Shown here in pieces: positions 50,261 through 63,009 of a DNA stretch of 64,000 bases. This DNA is from Poecilobothrus nobilitatus (lineage: Eukaryota > Arthropoda > Insecta > Diptera > Dolichopodidae). Under the pieces are notes generated by a model. That model was given only the letters and a program-made list of their open reading frames with translations, made no database searches and was not told where the DNA came from. Position 1 is the stretch's first letter. Each line of letters starts with the position of its first letter. A program made the position numbers and the translations under genes. The stretch lies in assembly GCA_947095535.1 (NCBI GenBank), contig OX352772.1, positions 33,499,445-33,563,444 of the forward strand. Reading direction: 5' to 3'.

Positions 50261-50299
50261 TCACGTGACCTATGTTTTGTGATTGTTTTCGGTTTTATA
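50261..50299 (-). promoter_or_regulatory. TATA/initiator-like promoter with E-box
   Basis: TATAAAA at 50293-50299 and TCACGTGA at 50261-50268, read on the minus strand, are about 31 bases apart. That is the usual TATA-to-start spacing in insects. CACGTG is also a bHLH E-box. The downstream frame is 50110-50244. Confidence 0.25.
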
Positions 50300-50304
50300 A
50301 CCAA

Positions 50305-52263
50305 CCCGAGAAGTTCAGATACGAAATCATTTCTGTCATTTTATATTTAGATATTTAAAACTTTAGTCACTAATCACTTTTTTTAAAATCTTATTTGTAT
50401 ATTTAACATAAAAGATTTATAACAATTTTTCTTATTGGTATATTTTTACATATGATGTAGGACATAAGTATAACTTCTTTAAGTTTCTTCAACGGATTCT
50501 TAACTGTTTAGAATTTTATATGAATTTGAAGAGAACATTATTAGTGTTCCCTAATAATCCCTAACATAACACTCTTAGATAATTAATAATAAGAACCGAT
50601 TTGAATCAATTCAATTTTATAGGGGTTGAAACTCATATAATTATCACACAAACCATATAATTATCGTATAAAGTAAATTTTAGAATAAACGAATACATAT
50701 ACATAAGAAAAACTTTCTACAAAGACAAGGAAACAGGAAATCTTACAACTTGAACAGATTTTTAAAGACTTAAATTGGAACATCATTCTCAAAATAAAAT
50801 AACTTAAGGCAATTATAATGCCTTTATGAATTGTTTTATCAAAAAATGGTTATCTTAGGATTTACTGGGTCAAATCAGAATTTAACTAAAAATTATTGCG
50901 CGTTCTTTTCTTCATACTTGAAATTTGAATTTGTTTTTTTTTTTTTGACAATAATAAGATAAAAATAAATTTCTACGGGACCCTAACGATTGATTATAGA
51001 AACGGAAGAACAATTTTCAATTCATTAATCATTATTTTTTAATATTATATTGAAAATAGGAAGGGAAAAAGCAAAAAAAAAAAAAAAAAAACTTGCATAA
51101 ATTAAGAAAATTAATTGAGAAATTTTTTCTGTAAATGGAAATTTAATTATCAAAAAATGTTAAAATATCTGCCAGTAAAGTTCCAATTTAAAAGAAGATG
51201 TTATTTGTGGTTCGCCTTAAATAACAAACAAAAAAAAAATTAAGTGAAATTAAGAAATTGAGAAAATTTTTTTTTTTTTTTCTTCTTTATCTAACAAAAT
51301 ATGGTACATTCATTCATTATAGATTCGAATGTAATTGAAGAAGATTAATTAGATATTTTTATTATTCTTATTATTATTCTTAAATTGTGATTGAATATAT
51401 GTATATTTGGATACCTCTTATACAACTTAAGTGTAAATGTTAAATATATGACCTGGAAAATATACAAAATACAGAATACAGAAGTACAAAAAAAAAAAAA
51501 AAAGAATTAGGTTGAAAAGTAATTTGGTTTTTGATTAATTTTTGATTGAAATTTGGCTATTTTAGATTTTTAAGATTTTTTGTTGTGGTCAGTCTCTTTT
51601 TTTTTTTTTGTTTAAGTTTAAAATGTTATTTCCTATTGCTTAGTTTCATAACAAATAAATTGTGTGTTATTCTTTTCTATTCTAAATTTCACAATATTTT
51701 TAAGATTGTGATAAATATTTAATTTTAAAAAGTACTTGAGATAAGACTAATGTGAAGTTTTCTTTTTAAATTTGGAGAAATTTTAGTAATAAAAAAAACA
51801 AACCAACCTTATTTATCATTAATTGATTATTTATGTATAAGTATATATGTATATATATATATACTTTTAGATTTAGGTTAAACATGTGATCTAAATTATT
51901 ATTTACTCCTTTAAAAAAAAATATATATACTTTAAAATTGAAAATTATTTTCTAGAACGATTTATTTATTATACTAATAGAATCGAATTTTCATTAAAAA
52001 TTTTAAAAAATTCATCATCATCAATTTTCAAAATAGGTTTAAAAATTTTAAACCATTAAAATTTAATGATTAGTGTTGATAAAAAACATTGTTTTTCTTA
52101 TCATTTTATGATCATCAGTTAACGTACGTTTGCTATGATAACAATTTCAATAATTTTAATAGACTCATTAAAAAAGGACCAAACGAGTACCAAATAGATT
52201 AAAGGACCAGTTTGAATGGTATATGGAATCATAACAATTTGAATATTGAATGCACATGCAGGA
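50305..52263. other. AT-rich non-coding stretch
   Basis: No gene supported. A/T runs (51075-51091, 51267-51281, 51487-51504) and TA microsatellite-like sequence near 51841-51864. Confidence 0.55.
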
Positions 52264-52588
52264 TTTGCACTCCAAATTCAGCTTTTGATAAATCAAATTT
52301 ACCTTTTTGCAAATTAAATTAAACATTTTTGCAAATCAAATGAAAACTTTTAATAAAAATACTGCTAAAAGTATTATACCTAAATCAATACATCAAAAAC
52401 GGTGAGATCCTAGTAAGAAAAAATCGCGAATCGCCTACCAAAATTATAAATACTAATGTTACATACAAAACTGTATTTTCTATTAGGTGAATTTGATTTG
52501 CAAAAGGTTTAATTTGATTTACCAAAAAGGGAATTGGATTTGCAAAAAGGTGAATTTAAAGAGCAAAAAGATGAATTTGGAGTGTAAA
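52264..52588. mobile_element. Foldback-like element with 21-base unit arms
   Basis: Outer ends TTTGCACTCCAAATTCA and the complement TTTACACTCCAAATTCA are inverted. Each arm is a tandem array. The left has three units at 52275-52295, 52296-52316 and 52317-52338. The right has four exact 21-base units at 52494-52514, 52515-52535, 52536-52556 and 52557-52577, in opposite orientation, with core GATTTGCAAAAAGGTGAATT. The interior (about 52340-52490) is non-coding. Structurally it matches the 6454-7103 element but with a different unit. Many units contain ATTTGCAAA, an octamer-like motif. No target duplication was identified. Confidence 0.6.
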
Positions 52589-53299
52589 CCATGTAAAAGA
52601 CTTATTGAGTAGGAAACTATCATAGAAGGGTTTTTAAATATTAATTTCTGAGGTGTTTCTCGGGATTTCATGAAGTATATAATATAAATTATATTTTACC
52701 GGGCAATAGAACACAACATCATATTTAAATATAAATTCTTTAATTTATTTTTATAGATTGTATATACGTTTAAAGTCTTTCATACTATTTTTAAACTTTT
52801 GTATCCTTTACACAGGCATTGATACATAATACATTGGATATACATAAACATTGTACAATAATTGCTATATCAAAAATAAATTCTTTTAAAATAAAAAAAA
52901 AACTTTTAAATTGTCTTAAATTATATTAACACATAGTTTATGTTTAATATAATCTCTTCTTTGGTATTAAAATGTTTGTATAATTTATTCTGAATCTAAG
53001 AACCAGGAGATATTCGTATAGTATTATTGTATACGGTAGCGTTAAATGTTAAACTTTTAAACTTTTTTATCGTCTGCCTCCGTATCACATGTAAGTATCA
53101 CAAGTGTATTATGAGTTTCTCAGTTTTCTAATTTTAAATTTTACAATATTGTTATTGTTTTGGTACATGATTTTACTGAGAATTTAAAACGGTGTCTTTC
53201 AACAATAAGGTATAAAGGATGTTTTTTTTGGAAAACATTCTTTAAAATAAGCCGTAGATGAACTGCCGAGAATAAACAATCCTATACAAATATTTTCTT
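52589..53299. other. AT-rich non-coding stretch
   Basis: No gene or repeat copy recognised. Confidence 0.55.
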
Positions 53300-53476
53300 T
53301 CTTAAAGGCGGTTGAACTGACAAGTGACAGAAGTATTATAAGTGAAGGTCAGATCCACAACAGGAAGATATCGATGATGACCAAATGTAGTAACAGGGAG
53401 ATCACAATATATCTACATCAAAAGGTCGCATTGTCATTTTTTATACATCTTAAATAAATATAATCTAATCTAATCT
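53300..53476 (+). mobile_element. Possible 3' end of a non-LTR retrotransposon
   Basis: A compositionally balanced block (for example AGGTCAGATCCACAACAGG and AGATATCGATGATGACC) ends in TAAATAAATATAATCTAATC plus a further TAATCT. Simple TAATC-type 3' tails after AATAAA-like sequence are common in insect jockey/CR1-type LINEs. No reverse transcriptase piece is visible upstream, so this is a stylistic call. Confidence 0.3.
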
Positions 53477-55573
53477 TTAAAATAACACAAAAAATAGAAG
53501 TGTTAAATATCGTTTTTTTTTTTTTTTTTTGAAATTCCAAAAATCCATAACTAATTTGTTATTTACAAGACAAATTATACATATTATAATCAAAATTGGT
53601 AAGTTAAATTTTATATCCGTTAAAAAATTAAATTCAATATGGAAAAAAAAGAAAAATCAACAAAACAAAAAATGAGAGCTAAAAAAAAAAAAAAATATAT
53701 TAGTTATAAATGATTTTGAAACCAATATATATAATTCTTCAATTAGTATTTTCCCGCTTCACTAATCAAAACAAAAAGTCCATAAGGAAGTAATCAATAA
53801 ATAATCAATAAATCAATAAAACTGGGTCAATTCACTTTTTTTTTTTTACGTATTTATTATAGTACGTATATTTTATTGTTATAATCATTATGCGTTCTAC
53901 TCTTAAATTATATTTTATAAATATTTACTTTAGAGGAAAAAAACCGATGTGTTATTTTATATATATATATTTTTTTTTTATTTATGACATTGAAAACTTA
54001 TCTATCAAAAATCAAATAAAAATTTAATTTTGTTTTTTTAGTTTTTCTTTAAAAATTTATTAATTTCCTATTGACAAGTTATTAAAAATGATAATAAAAA
54101 AAAAAATTAGAACATTAAGATAGAACTTATAAATCAATTTCACCTTAACCTAAAAGAATAGTTTTTTTGTTTTTTCATTTTAATAAAATTTCGACCTGAA
54201 ATTGGAAACATTTAAAATATATGAATATAGGTGATCCGGTAGAATCTAGTATAGAATTTGTAATATTTCAAATGTTTTTATTGTATATACTGTGAATTTA
54301 ATTATCAAGTTAATATGTTATATAACATTGACGAGTACAATGATTACAGAATAAAGGCTAATTGTGCAGCACTACAGTTCAAATAATAGACGAGTGAACA
54401 CATCCGTTAATTCTATGAGATTAACTTTAAAAGTTGCCTTTCATCTCGAGGTGTATGTAGTAGAGAAAGATTTTTCTTAAAAAAACATATGTCAAAAATC
54501 AAAAGTGAATAATAGAGATAATCGTAGACTAATTGCAAATCAGTCTAAGACTAATCGTAAACTAGATATTAAAAAATAGCAGAAAGAAGTATATTATAAA
54601 TTAGTTTTGTTGAAGAGCGCTCATAACCATGAAAAAGTTACAATTGAATTAATTTCGTAATTTGTTAGCCTAATTGAATTTAGCTTTCTAAAAGAATGTA
54701 TTTTCTTTTTGAAAAACTGCGGCTCAGTTCATAAAATTTATGTATTAAAATTCTCATTTCACTTAATGTTTTTTGGCATATAATTAATGATTTATTTCAC
54801 AAATCCCATTTTAGAAAAACAAAAATATATCACAAACATAAGTATAGTTTATTTATCAAATGGGACATTTTACAATTAATACTTTTCACAATGATCCAAC
54901 TTTACAATTCTAATCTAATCTTTATTTCAAAATAAAGTTCTGAAAAGCTCCAATCTCTAATTTACACCAAACTTTGCGGAAAAGTATATAATATCAAATT
55001 AAGTTTTTCAAGCAGTCGGTTTCCGATGACGTTAATAACAGATTATAACATTTGACAATATAATTTATGTTTGCCTTTTCTACAAATTTTTGGTAAAACA
55101 CGTTTTCATACTTTCACGCTTTCGAACATTGCCAGTGCATAGCATACATAATTCATAGTTTTATAAATTTTTAATCTGAAGGCCGCTTTAATAATACATA
55201 TTTCCAAAAAATGTATGTTTGCCAAATATATTTTCTGCAATATATCTGCGATTAGGCCAAATAACTGGTTCCAAAATCACCAATCCTTTTATACTAAAAA
55301 GGAAAATTGCGAAATATCCTTTTTCTTAAAGAACATGTGTTTTGTAATTTGGAATTTAACTAACTCTGTACTATAGCTCTTTCTATGTATACTTTTTTTT
55401 TCAATTATATTTTAAATTTATTAAAATTTTTTTTGAGTAATAATTAATAAGAATAATGCAAAATTTACTGCACGGTAATTTCAACTACTTGTAAAAAAAA
55501 CTTTCTTTTAAGTTTCTTCTGTTACCAAAATTTAGATAATTTGTGCAAAAAAATATATATATGTATATATATA
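53477..55573. other. AT-rich non-coding stretch
   Basis: No gene supported. Patches at about 54340-54480 and 55010-55200 are less AT-rich but show no recognisable product. Confidence 0.55.
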
Positions 55574-56460
55574 GGATTTTCCAATTTGAGTGATATGATT
55601 TCTAAGTGACGTTTCGGCCATTTGTAGTTTGTCATGATCTGTCATTTTTTTTTCATTGATTTCAGTAATGTTTACAATTTCATCATGGAGAGATATACAC
55701 AAGAACAACGTTTACAAATTATTCAATTTTTTTAAGAAAATCATCTTCTCCGATGAGGCTCACTTTCATCTGAGTGGTGCGGTAAATAAACAAAACTGTC
55801 GATTCTGGTGCGAAAAAAATCCACAAATTATTCATGAACAACCATTACATTCACCTAAATTGACAGTTTGGTGTGGTTTTTGGTCTGGTGGAATAATCTG
55901 TTCGTACTGCTTTCGAAATGAAGGTGGTAACACCGTTACTGCCAATGGAGACGGGTATAGAGATCGATGATAACCAATTTTTTATGGCTGAAATTGGAAG
56001 AAGTTGATCTTGACAACATCTGGTTCCAACAAGACGGGGCTACGTGGCACACAGCACGTGTAACAACCGCATTATTGCGAGAAAAGTTTGGGGATTCGAT
56101 TATTTCAAGAAATTGTGACATTGAATGGCCTCCAAGAAGTTGTGATTTAACACCATTAGACTATTTCTTGTGGGGTTATTTGAAGTCATTGGTCTTTAGC
56201 AATAAACAAGACTTTCTTCAAGCTTTAGAAGTCAATATTGAAAGTGCTATTCATGACATACGACTTGATTTAAATGCTCTAAGATTGGGTTCATCGAATT
56301 CGTTCCTCCAAAAGAAGTCGTGGAAGCCATTTGAATGACGTTTTATTCAGAACTTAATTGTATCGATTGTACTTCACATTAAATAAAAAACATTTGAATT
56401 TCCTTAACAATTAGTGTGTTTTTTTTGAAAAGAAATCATATCACTCAAATTGGAAAACCC
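55574..56460 (+). mobile_element. Tc1/mariner element, DD41D type, internally deleted
   Basis: Perfect-but-one 30-base terminal inverted repeats lie at 55574-55603 (GGATTTTCCAATTTGAGTGA...) and 56431-56460 (complement GGGTTTTCCAATTTGAGTGA...), with one mismatch at position 3. TA precedes the left end, but the right flank reads TTTATA. The expected TA duplication is therefore not clean at the right. The 887-base length is short of the roughly 1.3 kb of intact relatives, matching an internal deletion in the transposase. An AATAAA at 56382-56387 precedes the right end. Confidence 0.9.
55685..56357 (+). pseudogene. DD41D mariner transposase remnant
   Basis: The start MERYTQEQRLQIIQFF at 55685 is followed by a stop at 55733. 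From 55731 another frame gives FKKIIFSDEAHFHLSG, so most of the N-terminal HTH DNA-binding region has been deleted at a T run. The first catalytic Asp is in FSDEAHF. A likely 2-base GA duplication near 55960-55965 shifts frame. The next segment carries the second Asp in WFQQDGATWHTAR and the third in CDLTPLDYFLWGY, with 41 residues between, which defines DD41D (rosa/visitor-like) transposases. A further slip near 56275-56285 breaks the C-terminus, whose original frame ends at 56357. All three catalytic Asp codons survive, but the gene cannot make a functional enzyme. Confidence 0.88.
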
Positions 56461-57432
56461 TTTATATACATGTATATAGTTTACGGAAATAAATAATTCA
56501 ATAAAAGGATAATCAAATTGTAAACTAATTATAAATTTTTAAAACCGTATCAAAAAAAAACAAAAAAAGAAAAACAAAAAAAAAAACTTATACATTAATC
56601 CTTTACTATTTACATCACGATTATGTAAATAAAAAACGTTTCAATCAATTTTTCACCTTAATATTTTTATACTTATTATAACTAGACGATTTATTTTTAT
56701 TCTTTTCAAAGTGCGTGTTATACTCACATTACAATTAAAAATTTTAATATAGTCACCTAATTCCTTTAAATAGATACATATTTATTGGATACTTTATTGC
56801 ATGCACCCTGAAATGTAGGCTAAAAATATTAAAAATAAAAAAAAAATTAAAAAAACAACATAATAATAAATACTACCTATACATAATATATACATTATAT
56901 TATATTTAAAATTCATTTTTTCTAACCTAAATTCCAATTCTATTCTTTTTTCTTTTTTTTGCTTCTTCAGAATAGTACAATTAAATCACCCCGATTATTT
57001 ACATAAAGTATAAGCGAGACTAGAGCGCAAAAATAAAACACAAAACAAGAAAAGAAACAATCAACAATCAATTGTTGTCTTCCAATATTATAAAAATTCG
57101 CGTAATATTTTTCTTATTTGTATGTTTGTTTGTGTTGCTTTTGTGACTTGTATTTGCATTGTTTTCTTTAAGACGCATTTCAAACTAAAGATATCTATCT
57201 ATTAAGTTTAATAAACGTTAATTTACTTATAATTTTTCAAAACTTACAAGATATAATCATTCACAATAGAGAAATAAAAAAAAAAGCGCAAAAAAAAATT
57301 AAGCTATACTAATACTTTTTAGGTTTTGGGTTTAGGTAATAATTTTCATTTATCCAGAAACGAAAAGTAAACAAAAAAAGAAAATAAAAAAACGAGGAAG
57401 AGTGCAGTAGAGTAGACTGTGTCAACTCTGGG
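56461..57432. other. AT-rich non-coding stretch
   Basis: No gene supported; A-run-rich sequence (56551-56586, 57273-57299) and TA-rich low complexity near 56880-56910. Confidence 0.55.
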
Positions 57433-57921
57433 ATACCCGTATATGAACGTAATATATCGTGTTTTTATAAAACTTGGCCATCTTTTAAAAACTTTCAGAT
57501 GTTTTAGTACGGACGTTAACTACAGACATATATTTATGTAAATTGTGGAGTTGTATGACAGCTACCCGAATCTATTGCACAAGCAAAACCAAATTTTACA
57601 GAAGTTGTTGCCATAAAACTTGATCATCATTTATAAAATTTCAGATACCTAACTTGAACAGATACTGAGTTATTTCCATATAAAGAAAGAAGTAGCAAAA
57701 CTAACAATTTTGCAAAAGTGACGTAAAAAAAATTTCAGCCTCCTAGCTCCTTTATTTTTTGAGTTATCGTGCGGACAGACGGGCGTACATGGCTTAATCG
57801 ACTCAGAATTCGATTCTGAGCCGATCCATACCTTTGACACTATATCTAGCTCGACACCTTTAAGGTGTCACAAACGTAATTGCAAATTTATTGTACCATT
57901 GAACATGGTTCATACGGGTAT
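57433..57921. repeat. Interspersed repeat with inverted ATACCCGTAT ends
   Basis: ATACCCGTATATGAAC at 57433-57448 and the complement ATACCCGTATGAAC at 57908-57921 form an inverted pair bounding a block of balanced composition. Inside, GCGGACAGACGGGCGTACATGG and the palindrome-like CGACTCAGAATTCGATTCTGAG are typical of a large class of non-autonomous fly repeats that end in GGGTATAA-type sequence. GACACCTTTAAGGTGTC (57853-57869) is another perfect palindrome. No coding content. Confidence 0.55.
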
Positions 57922-57925
57922 AAAA

Positions 57926-60900
57926 AATGAATTGAAAAATGAGACTTGGAATAATGTGACCAATTTTTAAACAGTCAAAACGCAGAATTCATTGAAAATA
58001 ATGGCTTCTTTTATAACATAGAACAAATTTAGATTCAATTTCTAAAAAAGTACAGCACAAAAGTACTGACAGTCCTCTCAAGCATGTTAAACTGTTGAAA
58101 TATTTTACATGTACCTATCAAAATCCATTGAACATTACGTTTAAATCGGTATTCGACAAGTCTAAGTAAATCATCTAAAATAAATTTTATTCTATTAAAC
58201 ATTTCCACTACATGTAATATTTAAAAAGAATATTAGTAATGCGGTAAATAAATGTACCACTAATGGTCACCTTAGTTATGATATTCATTACAGGCAAATC
58301 AATTTATTTTTAAAATTTAAATTGACTTGAAACGTGAAAATATCATAGTAAGTAGGTACTAAATTAAAATTTAGGTTCAATTTTACCTAATATAATTATA
58401 TAAATATGGCCACATTTTTAAAAACTTAACCAAAAAAAAGACAATGATAATGAAGAACAAAAAGAGAGAGAAAAACCACAATTTTAGTTAATTTTTCTTT
58501 TAAACCCTTTTATCATCGGTCGTTCTGTAGTATATGATTAGTTTTTGTAATTTTTCTGTTTTATATTAAAAAAAAAAAAATTAGAAAAAAAATTTTACTA
58601 GAGCTTTTTTTTTCTTTTATTTTTGATTTTCTATCTCTTTCTTTATTTTTTAACTTTTCAGATATATTTATACTGTTGTTTAAATGTACATAATTTGTTT
58701 TTGTTGCCCCGTTAGCATATTATTATAACCTACTCTTTGTATAGTATAGTATTTCCTAGTTTTTTTTTTTTTTTTTATAAATATAAACCACAATTTGATG
58801 ATGGCTGGTATATATTATATGCAAGTACTTAATAGATATGCCGCATTGCAAAAACAAAAGGAAAAAAAAAAAAAATTAACTAAGAAGAGATAAGAAATAT
58901 CCTCGTTCTGCAGACTTCCTTCATTTTTTTTAATCATCTTGTTTTTCTATACTTTTTATTTCATCATTTTCCAGTTTGGTTTCCCCCTCCCCTTTTAAGT
59001 TGGGGTTTTGTTTTATTTTTGATACAAAAAAAAAAAAAAAAAAATTTCACTTCAATCGAAATTTTAAATAAATTTGCATTTTGTTGTATGCATTGTTGTT
59101 AAAATTCAAGCTTATGGCAATAACAGTGGCAACTCATTTTCTTCAGTCATACACTAATATACAAATATAATATTTTCCATTTGTTTTTTTTTTCTATTTG
59201 AATTTTTTAGGTTGTTGTTGTTGACTAATTTAGTAGCTTAGGCGATGACAACTTGTTTATATGATACTTATAAATAAATTGTTGCTTTTGTTCTTTTTTT
59301 TTTTTTGTTTTTGTTTTGATTTTTATATTCATCAACATACTGAGTAGTACTGTTAATGTATAATATACGTACTATTGATGCTGCCGTTGTAATATTGTGA
59401 TGTTGGGAATAAAATAATTGGATTTTCTAATTTCTAATTTGCATTTTTCCCAATCTAAGATTTGTATAAAATTGATAGGTAAAAAATATGAGAGCGGGGG
59501 TGTTTGAAGAAATTGGAAAATGGGGGTATCTTTATAAAAATTAAATTTTATGACTTGCATTTTTTTTTTATTGTGGTTGTTGTTGTTTGAATAATTTAAA
59601 AAAAGCCAGGTCAGAGGCGATCATAAATTATGGCAATAGTTTCATCTAAAAATTGAACTGAAAAGTATTGCAATAATGTGGAGGGAAGAGGTGGGAGGAG
59701 AGATTTAAAAAAAAAAAAATAGAATTATAAAAAAACAATGTTAAAATTAAAAGACTTGAGGAAAAGAATAGTTTATGTTGCTCCTGTTTTATGTCTCAAT
59801 TATTGAATTAGTTGCTTCAGGTTAATAAAATGCAAAATAAAATATATTTGTACATAATTTTATTTTTTGTGTTATATGCAAATACAAGAAAATTAGTACG
59901 GATATTATTTAGTTAAAATGGACTAGATTTTTTTTTTTTTTGTGCTTCTATAAAATATGAGAGTTGAGATTAAATGTATAGGATATAATCATGTAAATTT
60001 TTTTTATTTTAAATTATATATTATTTAATATGTAGTATATTGAAAGGAGAAAAAATATTATTAGTGCTAATTTGAGGATAGAATTAAGTTATTATTAAAA
60101 TAACTAAAAAAAAAAAAAATTTTTTTTATATAAAATCTGATTGTTCCTGTCAAACAAAATAAATGTAAATTATATCTTTAAAAAAAAAAAGTAAGCCTTA
60201 ATTTAAAAATAAAATAAAAATAAAATGGTATAAAAGAATTCTTAACTTCTATAATCAAAAAAAAATAGGTATTAAAAAGTGATTCCTTTAATTAATGTAA
60301 ATATAATCGTTAACTTTAAAATCAATCAAAATTATAAAAGTTCTATAATTAATTATATTCTTAATACATATTTTAATTTTATATCAATTTATCAGTCTCA
60401 GTCATCATTTACAAGATTAAATTATGTATTTTTTTTTTAAATTTTACTTAGAAAGCTTAAATTCTTTTTAAATTTTTGTTCAAAATCACCATAATTTTCC
60501 ATTATTTTGATATTAAATTAAAAATTAATCTTTTATTTTCTTATAAATTCTTGAAAAATAAACAAAAATAACAAGAAAAAGAGAAACAGATAATAATAAA
60601 ATATTTCCTTTTTTCCCCCCGTTATGTAATAGAAAACTAATCAATTAATTTTGGTTTCTAACCATTATTTAACTAATAAATAAAAATAAAAAAAATTCTA
60701 TATATATATAACAATTAATTTCCTCCAAAACAAATATTCTAAAACTAAAATATAATCTTATTTCAAAAAATTTTTTTTTATTTCTTTAATCATTTAAACA
60801 CACCATAAAACAAAATTTATTAAATATAAAGAAGAAAAAAAAAAAAAAACGAACCGAATCAATTACCAAACTGGTTCACTTCCTTTTTCAGTTCAAACAA

Positions 60901-62458
60901 CTGACAAATAGAAAACAAATAAGACTTCTAATTTTTAATTGACTCTTTTTAAAAGAAAAATAAAAAATCAAAAACAAAAAAAAAAAAAAAAAGAATAAAA
61001 GTCAAAAAGGCTCCAAAAGTAAATAAATCTTTCAAAATCTAAATTAAATTATTTATCTTAAAAGACACTTTGCCTGATTAATTCTTTTTCATTTATTTAT
61101 TTTTTTTTTTATATTTATATTTATTTTATTTTATTTTCAATCATTATTCTTATTGTATTTTTCTTTTTAAAAAAATCTAATTACCTTTTGTTTTAACCAA
61201 TCAACTAACCACCAACTCTTTTGTTTTTTTTTTTTTTTCTGTTTTGCAAATTATAATAATATTTCATTCGTTAAATAATAATAATAATCGTTCAGTTATG
61301 TAATAAAATAATTTTGTACAAATAAAGCATTTCTCGTTTAAATCGAAAAAATAAAAACAAAAAAAAAAAAAAAATACAAAATCAATTTAACGAATCGAAT
61401 TTCAAACAATACCAAATCTAGATTTTGAAAACAAATAGATGATCGAAAAAAACAATTTTTTTTTTGTTTTGTTTTTCAAAAAATGACTCACTGTATTTAA
61501 GTTAAAATTTTGTATGGATACTGTTGTGTTAAGTTTTTTTCGTGTCTAAAAAATTACTTTAACAAAAAAAAGAAAAAAAAAAAAAACAAAAACATAAAAA
61601 ACTATTCATAACCAAATGACAAAATATGTATAAGTATAAGTTCAATTTTTGAATTGAAAAAATAAAAGTTTAGAACACATATTTTGTAGTAAAGACAACA
61701 AAAAGAATGGCATCATAAATACAACTTATCAACACTATATTATTAAAGTTTTTGTTTTATTATTATTTGTTTTTTTTATTTATTTCCACATCTGAAATTT
61801 AAAACCCCGGTATTTAAATATAAGACAAATAATAAAATAAAAAAAGAATATTGTATGTACATAACTAATATATGGTAAAATTTAAACATTGTTTACACGT
61901 TACTAATTCTAAGACACATTGTAATTAAATTGATAAATAAATTTATGGCAAATTAGAAAGAATATTTATGTACATAATGTATTTCTTACGCTAAATTTTT
62001 TTTGGCAACAACTAGATTAAGTTTTTAAAAAGTAGTGGCAAATGCTAGAAAGATAATTTTGAAGCAAAATGAACGATATTTGCATTTACTAGCGTGATAA
62101 GTTGAGTCATTAATTTTAAATAATGAATGATCTAGTTTAGTGGTTTTTTTTTCGACTTTCTTCCAAACAATAAAAAAAATCAATTTGCAGCTTAAATTTT
62201 TGAAAATATTTTTTTAATTGACTTAATTAATTTAAATAACTATTTTATTTATTCAGAATATGTTATTAAGAGTAATATTATTGAAAAATTTAAACTGTTG
62301 CTTTAAAAATTCAAGATTATACTTTATTTTTACAACATGAAAAAGTATATAACAATACAACTACTTACATATATCAAAAATGACAATTGCATTATGATAA
62401 TTTAATGACAATTTAAATAGAACGAACATTAGCGTTGTCATATTAAGTTAATATTTAC
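57926..62458. other. Long AT-rich non-coding stretch
   Basis: No gene supported over 4.5 kb. Landmarks are A/T runs (58569-58580, 58760-58776, 59027-59044, 60838-60849, 60978-60992) and a polypurine GGAGGGAAGAGGTGGGAGGAG at about 59681-59701. Confidence 0.55.
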
Positions 62459-62461
62459 AAT

Positions 62462-63006
62462 GGGCGTTTTTCTTTTTCTCATCAGATCAATGCTCAGAGC
62501 AGATGTCGAAAGCTCAGAGCAAACTTTTATCTGAACTCTGACCGCTCTGAGTTAAAAAAGAAACGTTCAGAGCACAAATTGTCAATTTTTATCCAAATTA
62601 TTTTCTAACGTCAGTATTTTTTTTATTTTATTTCATTATTTTAAATGTAATAATATAGTTTTAAAAGGAATTTATTTAAGAAATAAAATAAAACAAAGTT
62701 ATTTTACGTAAAATTTCATTTAATAAAATTTAAAAAAAAAACTTAAAAAAAAAATGTTTATCTATGCACGAAATTTTATTTTGATGACATTTTTATTATT
62801 TTATTCTTAATTTGACGTTATATTTATTGAAAACTCTGTGAAATCTGAGAAATTTTTACGAGCTCACAGATCGCGCTCTGATCACACTCCGAGTTAAAAA
62901 AGAAACACAAAATGGATAATCTGGATAATCTGAGCATAAAAAGAAACACAATTTTTTTTCTTGACAGCTCTGACTCTGCTCTCTGATGAGAAAAAGAAAA
63001 ACGCCC
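62462..63006. mobile_element. MITE with perfect inverted ends and AAT duplication
   Basis: Perfect 25-base terminal inverted repeats begin GGGCGTTTTTCTTTTTCTCA at 62462 and, complemented, at 63006. They are flanked by AAT (62459-62461 and 63007-63009). Subterminal GCTCTGA/TCAGAGC motifs recur many times in both orientations near both ends (62492-62575 and 62870-62985), as does GAGTTAAAAAAGAAAC. It is 545 bases and has no transposase; open frames are incidental. The 3-base duplication and GGG start favour PIF/Harbinger. Intact ends suggest a fairly recent insertion. Confidence 0.8.
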
Positions 63007-63009
63007 AAT

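Noticed and set aside
54901..54930. Second TAATCTAATCT tail as a LINE end
   Set aside because: Isolated motif with no retrotransposon-like sequence before it.
55936..56121. 61-codon minus-strand open frame
   Set aside because: Antisense to the mariner transposase remnant.
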